A DNA stretch of 64,000 nt, from the NCBI GenBank assembly GCA_036250195.1, contig JAVHZZ010000010.1:108366278-108430277 (forward strand), read 5' to 3'. This DNA is from Mixophyes australis (Eukaryota > Chordata > Amphibia > Anura > Limnodynastidae). A program made the translations under genes and the position numbers. Shown one piece after another: positions 34,097-45,093 of the stretch; position 1 is the first letter of the stretch; each line of letters opens with the position of its first letter. A model generated the notes under the pieces. That model searched no databases and was not told where the DNA came from. It was given only the letters and a program-made list of their open reading frames with translations.

Positions 34097-34894
34097 CTGT
34101 TGTTTAAAATAATAGACGTTAGTTTCCAATTTTGGGGGTTCATGGTACAGGAATAAGCGCATATTATGTAGAGCACGAGCAATAACACTGACTGCTAAGT
34201 ACACTTGTGAGACAATCCTGCAGTAGTGACAATTTTGGAGGTTTATAATCAGCTCTTTTCCAGAGCATTCATTGAGACTTATGTTATATATGGAACCATA
34301 ATAACAACATGCTGGGTTAGGGGAGCAGCAACCATAGTATAAAGCATAAATGTGTTCCAGCAACTTATCTTCAGGGTTAATTTTCTTAAGGAAAGTCAAC
34401 ATATCTGGTATCATTATTGGTACATTGTCAACTACCAAACTACCATTAAATACACTGACAAAGTTGTGCATGAGAAATTTGTTATTTGCCCAGTTAGGAC
34501 TAAGGACAATGGTCCTGTCACTGAGAACATCAGTCATTTCTTCCAGACATTTTATGACAGCATGAGAAAATGTTCCACAAAATATTATAACATTGGCAGT
34601 TGAATTTCTAATTATTTCAAAAGTCCTTTTATATATCCATCTTTTATTATAGATACGCAATTTTATGGTGAATGCAACACAGATGCCTCTTCTGGTCAGG
34701 TATGTTGTCAGTAGTTGGGATTCTGTCTCTCCGCTGTCATCATTTGAGGCTATAACTCCAATCCACTTCCACCCAAAATATTCTAGAACTTTAGATAACA
34801 TTGAATAAATAGTGCGATCATTTTTAAGCGTTCGGAAAAAGGTTGGATAAAAATTTCTATCATCTAATGCAGAATTTGTTGCACCGTAACTGAT
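34097..34894 (-). pseudogene. V2R gene B exon 3 (open)
   Basis: 798 bp, 266 codons, phase 0 at both ends. Acceptor CCTTATAG|ATCAGTTACGG, donor CAACAG|GTAACA. Encodes the ANF-domain core, with YFGWKWIGVIASNDDSGE and RTIVLSPNW. Five codons shorter than gene A exon 3, with no stop or frameshift. It belongs to a gene interrupted elsewhere. Confidence 0.93.
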
Positions 34895-35649
34895 CTATAA
34901 GGAAAAAATTAATTAAATGCATTTTATATTAAGTTGGACTGCTAAATAGACTTTGTGAAGATGTCTTTGGTTTCTTGTGATGATTCACAAAATGTGGCCG
35001 CTATGGTCACAATCTTCATTCCACAAATATTTTACTAAAAGTTCAAATATATAATAAAATATATAAAATATATTATATAAAATGTTTGTTTTAAAATATG
35101 ATTTTGCTGTTAGGTGATAACTGAGACGATCTCTGCTGAGAAGAATAAAGCTTCACTGGTCACTAATAATTTACATTTGTTTCATTTGTGGTTATGTTTG
35201 ATAATTCTATAGAATTTGTTGTATTTAAATATTATATTAAAAAACATTTTGTTCCAAATTCCAAAACATTTTGTAGCCCAACCTTCAGGAGTTGATAAAC
35301 TAGAAACGAAAAATTGATATTCAAATTGAAATTTAGCAGCAATGTTTCCTTCATTTTTAATATTATGCATCCACGATGTATTTGGTATTCGCTTTAAATA
35401 GTCTGTCAATATCTTAAATAGGTAATAGGCCAATAGAACATTGTTTTATAAATATTTAAGCGCTTTTTTACTCAGTTGAAACTTAAGAGCTATCTCTCTA
35501 TGTTTCTGCCTCTTGTGTCTCCAATTCTGCTAAGAGATCTTTTTTTATTAATGAGGTGAATGAAATCTCACACTGTTCTTTGGTCACTGTGTGAAAATGT
35601 GATAAAGTAACTTGTACTTTATGAATGATTCATCATGAAGCTAACTCAT

Positions 35650-36718
35650 CTGGTCTAGTACCAAGTAAGGGGCTCATCACTCAAATCTACATCTCCTCCA
35701 CTGACCTGTACCCTTCTGTGGTATCTCCTGTAAGCAACTGTCTCTATGCTATCTCCACATGGATTTCCCAAAGTTCAACACATCCAAAACAAAGCAAATC
35801 ATCATCCATCCACCTATATTCACCACATCCTCTCAAATATGCCTCACCATTGATAACACCACAATTTCCTCTCAAGTGAGATGTCTTGGTGTTAAACTTG
35901 ACTTCACCCTCTGCTTTATTTCACACACCTTGTCCTGTTGTCCCACCCAAATTCACCCTTTTTGCAAACCAAGATGCTACCAAGACTCTTATCAATTATC
36001 TCTTCATCTTCCGCCTTGACTACTGCAACCTAATGTAATCTGGCATTCCCCTCACCCATCTTTCCCCATTTCAATCCAATGTAAATTCAACTGCAAGACT
36101 GAACTTCTTCTTTCAATGGTCCAAATCTGCCGCCTATTTTGCAAATCACTACACTATTTTACTGTGTCCTCCAGAATCCAATTTAAATTACTCATCCTTA
36201 CCTACAAAGCCCTCAAGAACACATCTCTTCATGGATCTCAAATCTCACTTCAAAATACTTTCCTTCTGGCCTCTTAGATCGGCTTGTGACCTGCGCCTTG
36301 ACTCTCTTCTCCATCTGTCACTCCTGCCTACAACATTTCTGCTGTATTGCTACCCTCCTATGACATTCTCTACCATGACCAACCAGATTTTCGTATAGCC
36401 TTCAAATATTTAGACACTTTATGAAAACCTATCTCTTTATTAGAGCTACAAATACTCCCACCCATACTACCCACTACTATGTACCCACATAACGTTTCCA
36501 ATCTCAACTCTGAGCCACACACTCTCCTCTTATTTCAGCAGTATCCTCTTCCAATTAGAATGTAAGCTCTCTTATGACAAGGGGACCTCCCTACCATTGG
36601 TTTTCATGTCTGCATTTATTTTGTCTACCTTCCCTATTCCTGTTTTATGTATGTCTCATCTTATATACTGTATGAAGCTGTGGAGCACTGTTGCACTTTA
36701 CATATCTAATTAATATTA

Positions 36719-36720
<2 letters not shown>
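35650..36720 (+). mobile_element. CR1/L2-type LINE 3' fragment (RT C-terminus and tail), decayed
   Basis: Plus-strand frames with several breaks give STWMDFPKFNTSKTKQIII, then RCLGVKLDFTLCF ... SH and, later, FRLDYCNL. These correspond to the W...LN..KTe, LGV.lD..L and SRLDYCN blocks at the C-terminal side of CR1/L2/Rex-type reverse transcriptases. The tail contains GAATGTAAGCTCTCTTATGA and ends in (AAT)n. It is absent from the matching intron of gene A. Confidence 0.7.

Positions 36721-36774
<54 letters not shown>
36721..36774 (+). repeat. (AAT)n microsatellite, LINE tail
   Basis: 18 uninterrupted AAT units directly after the LINE 3' end. The element at 62.47 kb ends the same way. Confidence 0.95.
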
Positions 36775-36777
<3 letters not shown>

Positions 36778-37097
36778 ATATTTCTACTTTTATTGATAAA
36801 CTGCTGTGCATCTGGAGTCATCACATTGACACACTTCTTGTTTCCCACCAAGATACCCCAAAAAAAAATCACCCTTTCAGCCATAAACCATCACAATGTT
36901 CATTAGCCACTAACCCAAGAGAACTCAATATGTTTACCATTAATACAAAACCCTGATTCTTGCGACAAGAATTTTGATGTAACTTATACACTACACCAAA
37001 GAACACAAACTATCCACAATCACATTGGCATGTCAACTATCCATTATGATTTCTAATATTGTATTCAACCATTTTAGGAAAATAAAATTTCACTTAC

Positions 37098-37389
37098 ATG
37101 TGAATAGCGATATACTCCTAATAATTTTGCTATTGGTAAAGTCGTTACTGAATGGTGATCTCCAATAATAGCAATCACTTTGCCTCTTTCTGTACAGGAA
37201 TAATTAGGCACCATATGTCTTGGTCCAGATAATATCTGTAATACACTTTTTATTGCCTTGTTTCTATCAGAGCATGAGTCATATACATGATATCCAAGTG
37301 TTATATTAGGTAAAATGAAAGAATTGTTGTTAAATTGCTCAATGGCAAACTGAAAAGTCAGTAAATTTTTACAATATGCAGGTGAAGGG
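37098..37389 (-). pseudogene. V2R gene B exon 2 (open)
   Basis: 292 bp. Acceptor CTTTTTATAG, donor CACAT|GTAAGT. Encodes PSPAYCKNLLTFQFAIEQFN, LPNITLGYHVYDSCSD and the GDHHSVTTLPIAKLLGVYRY segment. One extra Asn codon relative to gene A. No matching exon 1 lies upstream on this strand. Confidence 0.92.
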
Positions 37390-38104
37390 CTATAAAAAGA
37401 AAATATTGTACATTGTCCAATTATATATTTGTACAAATTAAAGCCATTTAATAACGTACAAGTAGCTAAAGTTAAAAGGTGTAATAATAATAATTACAAT
37501 GATGATGATGATGATGAATTAATGCATTTACAGCTGATTTAGACAGACTTTAGTGGCTTAGGCAGTACACTTGCCATATGGATATTTTAAAACCCAACTA
37601 TGGGTGTTATTAGCTTGAAAAAACACCAGGCCAGCAATAGAACAAATAGCAACATGTTTATTATAGTCTAATATACCCGTGTTATGCACATAACATGTTT
37701 GTAGCTTTATATCACAAATGGGTCTTATGATGGCCCCAAGCCAACTGGAAGACTGGTAACCTGTGTCTAATAGGTATTTAGCAATGAATTTTGAAATAGA
37801 GTGTCACTCACCGGACTGTGAGTGCTTCTTCCCGTATGTTTAGGAACCGTGGCCGTCCACCATCCTGAGGGTCTGCGCATGCGCAGCCCTTTCAAACCCT
37901 TCAGTACCTGTTCCTTTAACTTAATTGGCTGATCAGGTAACACTCCCTATATTAAGCACCTGTGGTCAATACCACGTTGCCTGATCTTGAAGTCTCATTC
38001 CCCATGAGCCTCTGAAGGTGTTCCTGTGTTTCCTCGTGTATTCAGCGCTGCTGATTCCTGTGGTTTCCAGACCACTTCTACTCCTGTGGTTTCCAGACCA
38101 CTTC

Positions 38105-38640
38105 AACCCTCCTGTGTTTCATCGTGACTGTTAGCTGATTCCTATCCGCTGCCTCCGTGCACTACAGTCTTCAAACCATTTCAACTCTGCTGTGTTTCAT
38201 CGTGACTGTTAGCTGATTCCTATCCGCTGCCTCCATGCACTACAGTCTTCAAACCACTTCAACTCTGCTGTGTTTCATCGTGACTGTTAGCTGATTCCTA
38301 TCCGCTGCCTCCGTGCACTACAGTCTTCAGACCACTTCAACCCTCCTGTGTTTCATCGTGACTGTTAGCTGATTCCTATCCGCTGCCTCCGTGCACTACA
38401 GTCCTCAGACCACTTCAACCCGTCTGTGTTCCATCGTGACTGTTTGGCTGATTCCTATCTGATGCCTCCGTGCGCTTCAGTCTTCAGCTCATCTCATCTC
38501 TCCCGTGTTTCCTCGAGACTGCTACAACTGATTCCTATCCGCTGCTCTCCGTGCTCAACAGTTCCAGCTCAGCTCTGCTCTCCCGTGTTTCATCGTGGCT
38601 GCACCTGCTGGTTGCTATCCGCTACCTCTGTGTACCTGCA
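38105..38640 (+). repeat. 78-bp tandem repeat array inside the solo LTR
   Basis: The landmark TGTGTTTCATCGTGACTG recurs at 38113, 38191, 38269, 38347 and (as TGTGTTCC) 38425, exactly 78 bp apart. More degenerate units follow to about 38.6 kb. Confidence 0.93.
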
Positions 38641-39244
38641 GAGTCCTGCTGGCTGCTACTCCTCAGTTCTACTCGTGTCTACTACAGCTGATCCACTCTC
38701 TGTGCTTCTCAGTGTTCCTGCTGGTCTCTACTCGCCAGTCTGCATCGGATCTGCGCCTCACTGCTTTCATCTCGTCTAGACCATCGCTACTCTTCAGGGT
38801 CCATCAGGAGTCCAGTTCTACATACTACTGCTTCCTGAGTATTTGTTCCCCTGCTGGTCTACCTACCTGTGCGCTGCACCTACTTGATTACCGCTTCACC
38901 CTCCAGGGACTTCACATCCTGCCGGCCTCCAGCCGTTCAGGTATCTCTGCACTCCTGTCTGACAGTCTGCTCCTGAACCACGGTATGCATACTTCTCGTT
39001 GACTGTGCTGGTGTATTGCATATCTTGCTGGACTGAGTTGTTCTCCTCTGGAGTTTACTATCCGCTGAGACTATTGCCATCATTGACTGTCTTATCTTTT
39101 GCCCGGATTGTTTCTGTGACTTTCTATAATTGCAGTGCTGTTCAGTCATTACTATATTGTGCATGTCATTGTGGATCAAGTTCAAGGTGCCCCTGTATCC
39201 TCTGTATTGCAGTCTCTCCCCGTGCTCCTCCTCACATATATATT

Positions 39245-39504
39245 CAGTGGTACAACTTGCTAGAGGCAGACCACTGATCCCTGTTTCCTGTATCACCTGT
39301 TCCAGTATCCTCTCACATAGCAGTGGTACAACTTGCTAACGCAGACCACTGACTCCCCGGATACCTCCACTTGGATTCCATTCCTTCACCCAGACAGCGG
39401 TACAACTTGCTAACCGCAGACCGCTGACTCTCATCACCTCCTCGTTTCTGTTGGACATTCCTCCTCACTATAGCAGTGGTACAACTTGCTACCGCAGACC
39501 ACTG
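39245..39504 (+). repeat. array of four hairpin units in the solo LTR
   Basis: Each unit is CAGYGGT + TACAACTTGCT-type loop + ACCRCTG. Stem pairs are 39245/39270, 39321/39345, 39395/39420 and 39474/39498 (arm starts). The third unit has both arms changed (CAGCGGT and ACCGCTG), keeping the pairing. Confidence 0.85.
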
Positions 39505-39726
39505 ACTATCCTCACGTGTCCTTTGTCCATACAGTTCCTCGTGTATTACTACATATATATTACCAGTGCTGCTAGTCATAGACTTTCCTGAGCATCTCTG
39601 TCATCTGCTGTTTCCTGTTCCGTGATCACCCTGCTACCAGAGTACCATATTACCACCTATACTGCTCTGGTAAGCTTATCACCTGGTGATCCCTGGGTAA
39701 AGACTCCTAGTGCCCGTGACATAGAG

Positions 39727-40415
39727 CACCTTCCTCGGGTAGACGCATGATGAAAGATATCCCAAAATCTTGTTTTGAATATATGTTATAACTGGAGCTT
39801 GCTATGGTAAAGTGAAAGAGAACCTGTGACTTTTGTGGTTCATAGATTACGACAAATAAATTCACAAGATTCTCCCCAATTAAGTACAACCTGTTCACAA
39901 TTAATCAGCGATAAACCAATATTACCTTTTGAACCAGCCGGTACAAAGCTAATTTAAATAATCTTGTCAATTTGTCTCATCCATGTTATTGTTTAAACAA
40001 ATCATAATTAATTATAATAAACAATGGTATAAAAATAATAATATTAAATTACGTAAACTACTGGTAAGAACTGAGTGAAGCCGAGGGGTATCCTGGTAGT
40101 TATGTCTTTATATTGACATTTATTTGTCTATCTAAATGTTAAATTATTGCTTGTACAATTGGATGTTAATTACTCTAGATGAACAATTTTTTGATCATAT
40201 TATTATTGTGTTGCAGCAAGAAATCAGTCTAGTAAAAAAAAACTTTTTTACTGTTCATGTAGCGGTGGCTATATATTTACTTTTAGCAATATTGTGATTT
40301 CCTGAGAATATTAGCAATCACACACAAAGGAAGAATCCCTGGATTTATTGCTAGACTTTGAGCAAGAGAATGCTGTTGTTAAGGTAATGCCTTCCACTTA
40401 TATTGGCTCAGAGCA
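39727..40415. other. intergenic, no gene recognised
   Basis: AT-rich sequence between the solo LTR and the large palindrome. No V2R exon or other feature is seen. Confidence 0.55.
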
Positions 40416-40605
40416 GGGGGTAAATGTATGAACATGCGGGTTCTTCAACACCCGCGTGTTCAGCGTGTTCGGCGAATAAATTTCAAGCGGCGCTGCATTG
40501 TAAAGGGAATCTTCCCTTTACAATGCAGCGCCGCTTGAAATTTAATCGCCGAACACGCTGAACACGCGGGTGTTGAAGAACCCGCATGTTCATACAATTA
40601 CCCCC
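40416..40605. mobile_element. 190-bp near-perfect palindrome (foldback MITE)
   Basis: Left arm starts GGGGGTAAATGTATGAACAT; the right arm ends with its reverse complement, ATGTTCATACAATTACCCCC. The centre is AGGGAATCTTCCCT near 40510. The arms match over nearly their whole 90+ bp length, with only a few mismatches or indels. No coding capacity. The target duplication is unclear. Confidence 0.88.
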
Positions 40606-40901
40606 AGATGCTTAATTAACATGCAATATCCTTTGTCACAAATTTATAGAAATATACCGTGGACATTCTACCTCAGAAACTACCATATTTAAATCCCTGT
40701 TTCTTGTACATCTCTTGTATATATTTCAAATATTAATATGAAACAGGTGAGATTTTATAGTATACCCTTATGCCAATGTTATCCCGTCTCTGGGATCCTT
40801 AACGCAATATTATCCAAAATGTATGCATTTCACTGCAATATGATTAGTAATTATGTAACAATTATATTGTTAATTAGTAATACTAAGTTACATAACATTT
40901 A

Positions 40902-41060
40902 AGGCTTGATTCATCACGGTACGCATACTGAGGGCAATGTGGGTTTGTTTCAGAACGCACATAAATTGGGTAAGCGCACACCCGAATTCAACAAACAATG
41001 GGTGTAGGCCTGCTCTGCTCTATTTCACAGGACACTGCAGGATACTCCCAGGGGTGTAGG
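40902..41060 (+). repeat. diverged relative of the GGGCCTGAGTCA element
   Basis: Contains GGCTTGATTCATCACGG, AATGGGTGTAGGCCTGCTCT and AGGACACTGCAGGATAC, corresponding in order to landmarks of the copies at 3110 and 10649. More divergent than those two. Confidence 0.5.
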
Positions 41061-41199
41061 AACGAAGATTTTATGGGGGGGAAAAGACTACTATTGGCCG
41101 TTGAGGCCCTTTATCTCACATTTGGTATCTTGCTTTACAACAGTTGTAAGAGTGACTGTAGATATACAAAGACTCCCAATCCTATGCTAATTTTTTAAA

Positions 41200-42087
41200 A
41201 ATAAGTAGCACTGATCAAGGCGCCTTGATAAAGATTTATAATCGAAACGCGTCGGCAGACGGGGGTGAGTGACGTCATACGCATACAGCGGAGGTTCCAT
41301 CCGTCGTCTCTTCTCTTCAGACAGCGTTGATCGCGGGAGTGTTACCCGGGACACAGCTGGCGATATTGGATTTAACATCAACCACGCTTGTTTTGAAAGG
41401 AAGGACGGTAAGAGTCCATCTATCTCCGTTGTAGCAGGACTCAGTGCTACTTATTTTTTAGTGTTTATTACATGTGTAAAGTGTAAAGTTTTTATGTGTG
41501 GAAATTAAATGGGAGATTTTACACTATGGAGATCTATTTCTTTTCCCTTCTTTGGTCCCTATTTTGATGGAGTGGATATTCGTATTTGAAGGAGTTGGTC
41601 ACAGGAGAAACAATATCTGTTTGGTTCAATGCTTGAAATTTCACTACGTCTAGTAAGTGTACACCCTTAAGGGGTTATAGAAATTTTTCCCCTATCACGT
41701 GGTGAATGTGTATTAGTATCTACACACGGGCAATATAGGGATAGCTTCCTGTGCTACATTGAAATTTACAGGTTACGCTATGTATATTTCTTCGCTTCTT
41801 TTTTATGTTCATCTATGAGATCAATATTGGAAGATTGGATCAAGCATAGAAGAATTACATCATTATCATTATTTCCGGAGTTTTGGTCGTTTTATTACTC
41901 TTCTTTGAGGACACTTTTTTTGGGACTATTTATTTTGTAGACTTTGAGGATTTATACCATCAGCGCCATTTTTTCCTTACACTTGTTGTATGTATATATC
42001 TTTCTAGTACCTTTGGGGATTGGGTACTGTAAGGTGAAAGGCTGCTTTTTGGGTCTCATAGCGCAGACACACCTCATTTTTGTAATT
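41200..42087. other. unassigned repeat-like segment with CGAAACGCGTCGG motif
   Basis: CAAGGCGCCTTGATAAAG and ATCGAAACGCGTCGG resemble a motif common in anuran dispersed repeats, and a weaker version (CACTGAAATGCGTAG) occurs near 48.5 kb. No coding frame is supported. It directly abuts the truncated LTR copy that starts at about 42088. Family not named. Confidence 0.35.
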
Positions 42088-43043
42088 GATCTCTGCACGT
42101 CTCTCTGACAGCCTGCTCTCCTGGACCGCGGTATGCATACTTCTCATTGACTGTGCTTGTGTATTGCATATCTAGCTGGACTGAGTTGTGTTCTCCTCCG
42201 GAGTCTCCTATCCACTGAGACTATTGCTATCATTGACTTTGTTCTCTATTGTCTGGATAGTTATTGTGACTTTGTATATGTAGCAGTGCTGCTCAGTTAT
42301 CATTGTATTGTGGATATCATAGTGGGATCAAGTTCAGTGTGCCCGTGTATACTCTGCATTGCATTCATCTCCTCGTGCCCCTCCTCACATATATATAGCA
42401 GTGGTACAACTTGCTATATGCAGACCACTGACTCCTGTTCCCTGTGACACCAGTTTCAAGTATCTTCTCACATAGCAGTGGTACAACTTGCTAACGCAGA
42501 CCACTGACTTCCCTGTTACCTACCTTCACCTGGATTCCATTCCTTCACCTAGACAGCGGTACAACTTGCTAACGCAGACCACTGACTTCCCTGTTATCTA
42601 CCTTCACCTGGATTCCATTCCTTCACCCAGACAGCGGTACAACTTGCTATACGCAGACCGCTGACTCTCACCGCCTCCTCGCTACTCCTGGACATTCCTC
42701 CTCACTATAGCAGTGGTACAACTTGCTATACGCAGACCGCTGACTCTCACTACCTCCTCGCTACTCCTGGACATTCCTCCTCACTATAGCAGTGGTACAA
42801 CTTGCTATACGCAGACCACTGACTATCCTCACGTTTCCGTGTCCATCTAGTTCCTCGTGTACAGTCATCTACTCATTACCAGTGCTGCTAGTCATAGACT
42901 TTCCTCGAGCATTCTCTCACCATCTGCTGTTTCTCCTGTTCCGTTGTCACCCTGCTACCAGAGTACCGTACTACCAACTATATTACTCTGGTAAGTCCAT
43001 CATCTGGTGATATCCTGGGTAAAGACTCCTAGTGCACGTGACA
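42088..43043. mobile_element. partial second copy of the solo-LTR family
   Basis: From ATCTCTGCAC (matching about 39943) to GGTAAAGACTCCTAGTGCACGTGACA, it aligns with the last half of the LTR at 37802-39721. The first kilobase, including the 78-bp array, is missing. Contains six hairpin units instead of four. Confidence 0.85.
42399..42821 (+). repeat. array of six hairpin units in the partial LTR
   Basis: Stem arm starts: 42399/42424, 42476/42500, 42554/42578, 42632/42657, 42711/42736 and 42790/42815. Arms are CAGTGGT or CAGCGGT with ACCACTG or ACCGCTG. Four of six are fully paired, one needs a G-U pair and one has a C-A mismatch. Confidence 0.85.
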
Positions 43044-44065
43044 ATATCATAATGTTTTCACAAGGTTATTCCTTAAACTAAAAGTGAGAACGCTTCTTGC
43101 TATGTTCTCAAAAAAGTAGACTGCGTAAAAACACTGCACATCTGCATTATTGCTCTTTTGTAAATAACCATTACAATGTTTCAAGTGTGAATGTATAACA
43201 GTGTTACTGGAGCAATCGAATATGGAACCAGCAATTGCCATGACAATATTGGTTCCAGCAATTGCCAAGGCGACTGCTGTTTGGATAAAGTTATCCAGAA
43301 ATTAATATTTTATTGTAATGTTACAACATAGAAGTCATTTCATAAGATCAATTTCCACTGTATCTGTGTGCTGTAAATTATATATTAAAATTACTAAATG
43401 AATTAATATCCATGTATGCACCAAATACATTATGACAAGGTCAGATTGTACATTTGCAATAAAGAATAGAAGATAAGAATCTAATTCCTGAGGGAACCCA
43501 GCAGAATTTTAAACCTAACACAGCTAAGCAAAATAACTGGCAACATTCTGTCAAATGTAGTTAAAATAATTATACGGTTCACCCACTGTTATTAAGTGCC
43601 ATGACAATAATCCCTAAGAGATGTTCGTGTGATAGCTTTAGTTTCTTGATCTGAATTTTATAATCATATGAGGGAAGAGACAGGAAAGAAAGCAAAGAAA
43701 AAATAGATCAAGTTGTCTGAGCTGGTTTCAGATTAACCCACAAGCAACCAAACACTTGTAGCCACACACTGGGGGGATCAATGAGACTACAGTGGTAGCC
43801 ATGTATAAAATCTATTTTAGTTACAGATAAAAACCTATTGCTCTCTGTTTCACTTGTTATTTCAGTGCAGACAATTAATGCAGAAGCTTCTGTACTTTAT
43901 ACCTATTTGACAATCATCTACAAGGTTGTAATCACACAATACTAAACCTAGAGACAAGTGCATGTAACAGTTTTCAAAATACACAAATAACAATATTTTA
44001 AGAAGCAAGAGACAGCCCTGCAATACTGACAGCAAACCGGTATATTCCCTGTTTGATCCCTGCAT
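43044..44065. other. intergenic, no gene recognised
   Basis: AT-rich. It contains a short near-repeat (GGAACCAGCAATTGCCATGA / GGTTCCAGCAATTGCCAAGG near 43.23-43.27 kb). Nothing else can be supported. Confidence 0.5.
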
Positions 44066-44298
44066 CATACTTGCCTACTTTTGATGGCACCCCTCTGGGA
44101 GGTCTTGGAGAGGCCACAATTCATGTCATTGTGAGGTGGGGATATGATCATGCAATGTGCAATGAATCAGGCCACATGCCACTCACTTCAATAGAGCGTT
44201 GGTGGGATCTGGGAGGGTGTCCTACTCTCCCAGAAGCCGGGCACAACTCCCAGAAATTCGTGAGTCTCTCGGGCATTCCGACAGAGTAGGCAATTATG
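44066..44298. mobile_element. MITE with CATAMTTGCCTACT inverted ends
   Basis: Left end CATACTTGCCTACTTTTGA and right end GACAGAGTAGGCAATTATG are imperfect inverted repeats of about 19 bp, enclosing 195 bp rich in CTCCC/GGGAG palindromes. The spanning open frame is incidental. Confidence 0.65.
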
Positions 44299-45093
44299 CC
44301 CTACATGAGATTACCTTGCTAGGGGAAACTCACGTATATGCTTTGGACTAGAATGAGTCCTTTTTATTGATTTATATCCTTCAAAGATTGATCAATATAG
44401 CGAGATAATCGTATGTAGACAATAGCTCCCTCCCATGTTCAGGATTGAACAACATTGAACACAAGCAGGATGTGGCTGGATCCAATAGAAAGATTTTATT
44501 GTAGAAATTTATTTGAATTAGTGGCGCAGGCGCCAATTTATATCATTGCAAATGTACTGACTTTGATTCTGTGTTATGTTTCTGTATTAGCAATGCACTG
44601 ATTTCTGAGGCCATGCCAGGGGAGGAAATGTGTTTTCTGTGACTGTCTGAAGGCAGGTAATCTCATGTTAATTAGACCTTTTCATCTCATTGTCCAACAC
44701 ATGCCTTAGCCTGCTTGGCAACTACTACCTGTTGTAATTTTTGTAACCTGCAGATTAGACCCAAACCTAATTTGCTATCTGGATGTTCTGAGGTTTGGAC
44801 CCAGCATCTAGTACCACCGCTCTGCCCGTTACCCAGCAGCTCTGGCTAGTGTGATAGGCCAGGGGGGTACCATTCACAGCAACCCTGATCTACAGTAAAG
44901 GGGTACGGGAACATTGGCGAGGTAAGCCCAGCCAGTCCCCAGCAACACAACAGACAGAGTGGCATAGGAGATCCATCTTGTCACAGATTTCTGGTGGCAA
45001 GTGATGGGTTAACCCCAGGCAGCTATTCGTGAACCAGTCAAGAGAGCCCAGATATTCAGGAGAGAAATAACTGCAGCTAGGAGAACGCACAGG
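44299..45093 (+). other. probable 5' leader/LTR side of the Gmr1-like remnant
   Basis: Immediately upstream of a recognisable gag start. GTCACA followed by GATTTCTGGTGGCAAGTG near 44.97-45.01 kb could be an LTR end and a primer-binding region, but no second LTR is available for comparison. Tentative. Confidence 0.3.

Larger units (their letters stand above)
23693..37389 (-). pseudogene. V2R gene B, disrupted paralogue of gene A
   Basis: Exons on the minus strand: exon 2 37389-37098, exon 3 34894-34097, exon 4 32741-32619 plus 27203-27094 (split by an LTR element), exon 5 26021-25898, exon 6 fragment 23971-23693. Every remaining exon is open, keeps GT/AG sites and the same phases as gene A. 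Three lesions are visible: no exon 1 on this strand in the window; a 5,415-bp retroelement inside exon 4 (reading into its LTR meets TAG after six codons); exon 6 ends after TM2, removing five membrane helices. The absence of in-frame stops elsewhere suggests recent loss. It was formerly a V2R chemoreceptor; it cannot now encode one. Confidence 0.93.
37802..39721. mobile_element. solo LTR (1,920 bp) with TAGAG target duplication
   Basis: Begins TGTCACTCACC, ends TGCCCGTGACA, and is flanked by TAGAG at 37797-37801 and 39722-39726. No coding potential and no second copy adjacent, so it is most simply a solo LTR left by LTR-LTR recombination. The terminal hexamers TGTCAC/GTGACA are the same as those of the chromovirus at 27204, suggesting a related Ty3-type family. 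Inside are a 78-bp tandem array (38.1-38.6 kb) and four hairpin units (39.2-39.5 kb). Confidence 0.88.

Noticed and set aside
37802..39721. Solo LTR open frames (117-135 residues) as genes
   Set aside because: They are translations of the LTR's own tandem repeats; LTR boundaries and target duplication explain the segment.
39245..42821. Hairpin units as a CRISPR array
   Set aside because: Spacing is irregular, the spacers are themselves similar repeats, and the context is a eukaryotic LTR.
44053..44289. 78-residue plus-strand frame
   Set aside because: Lies wholly in a MITE with inverted ends; no domain.
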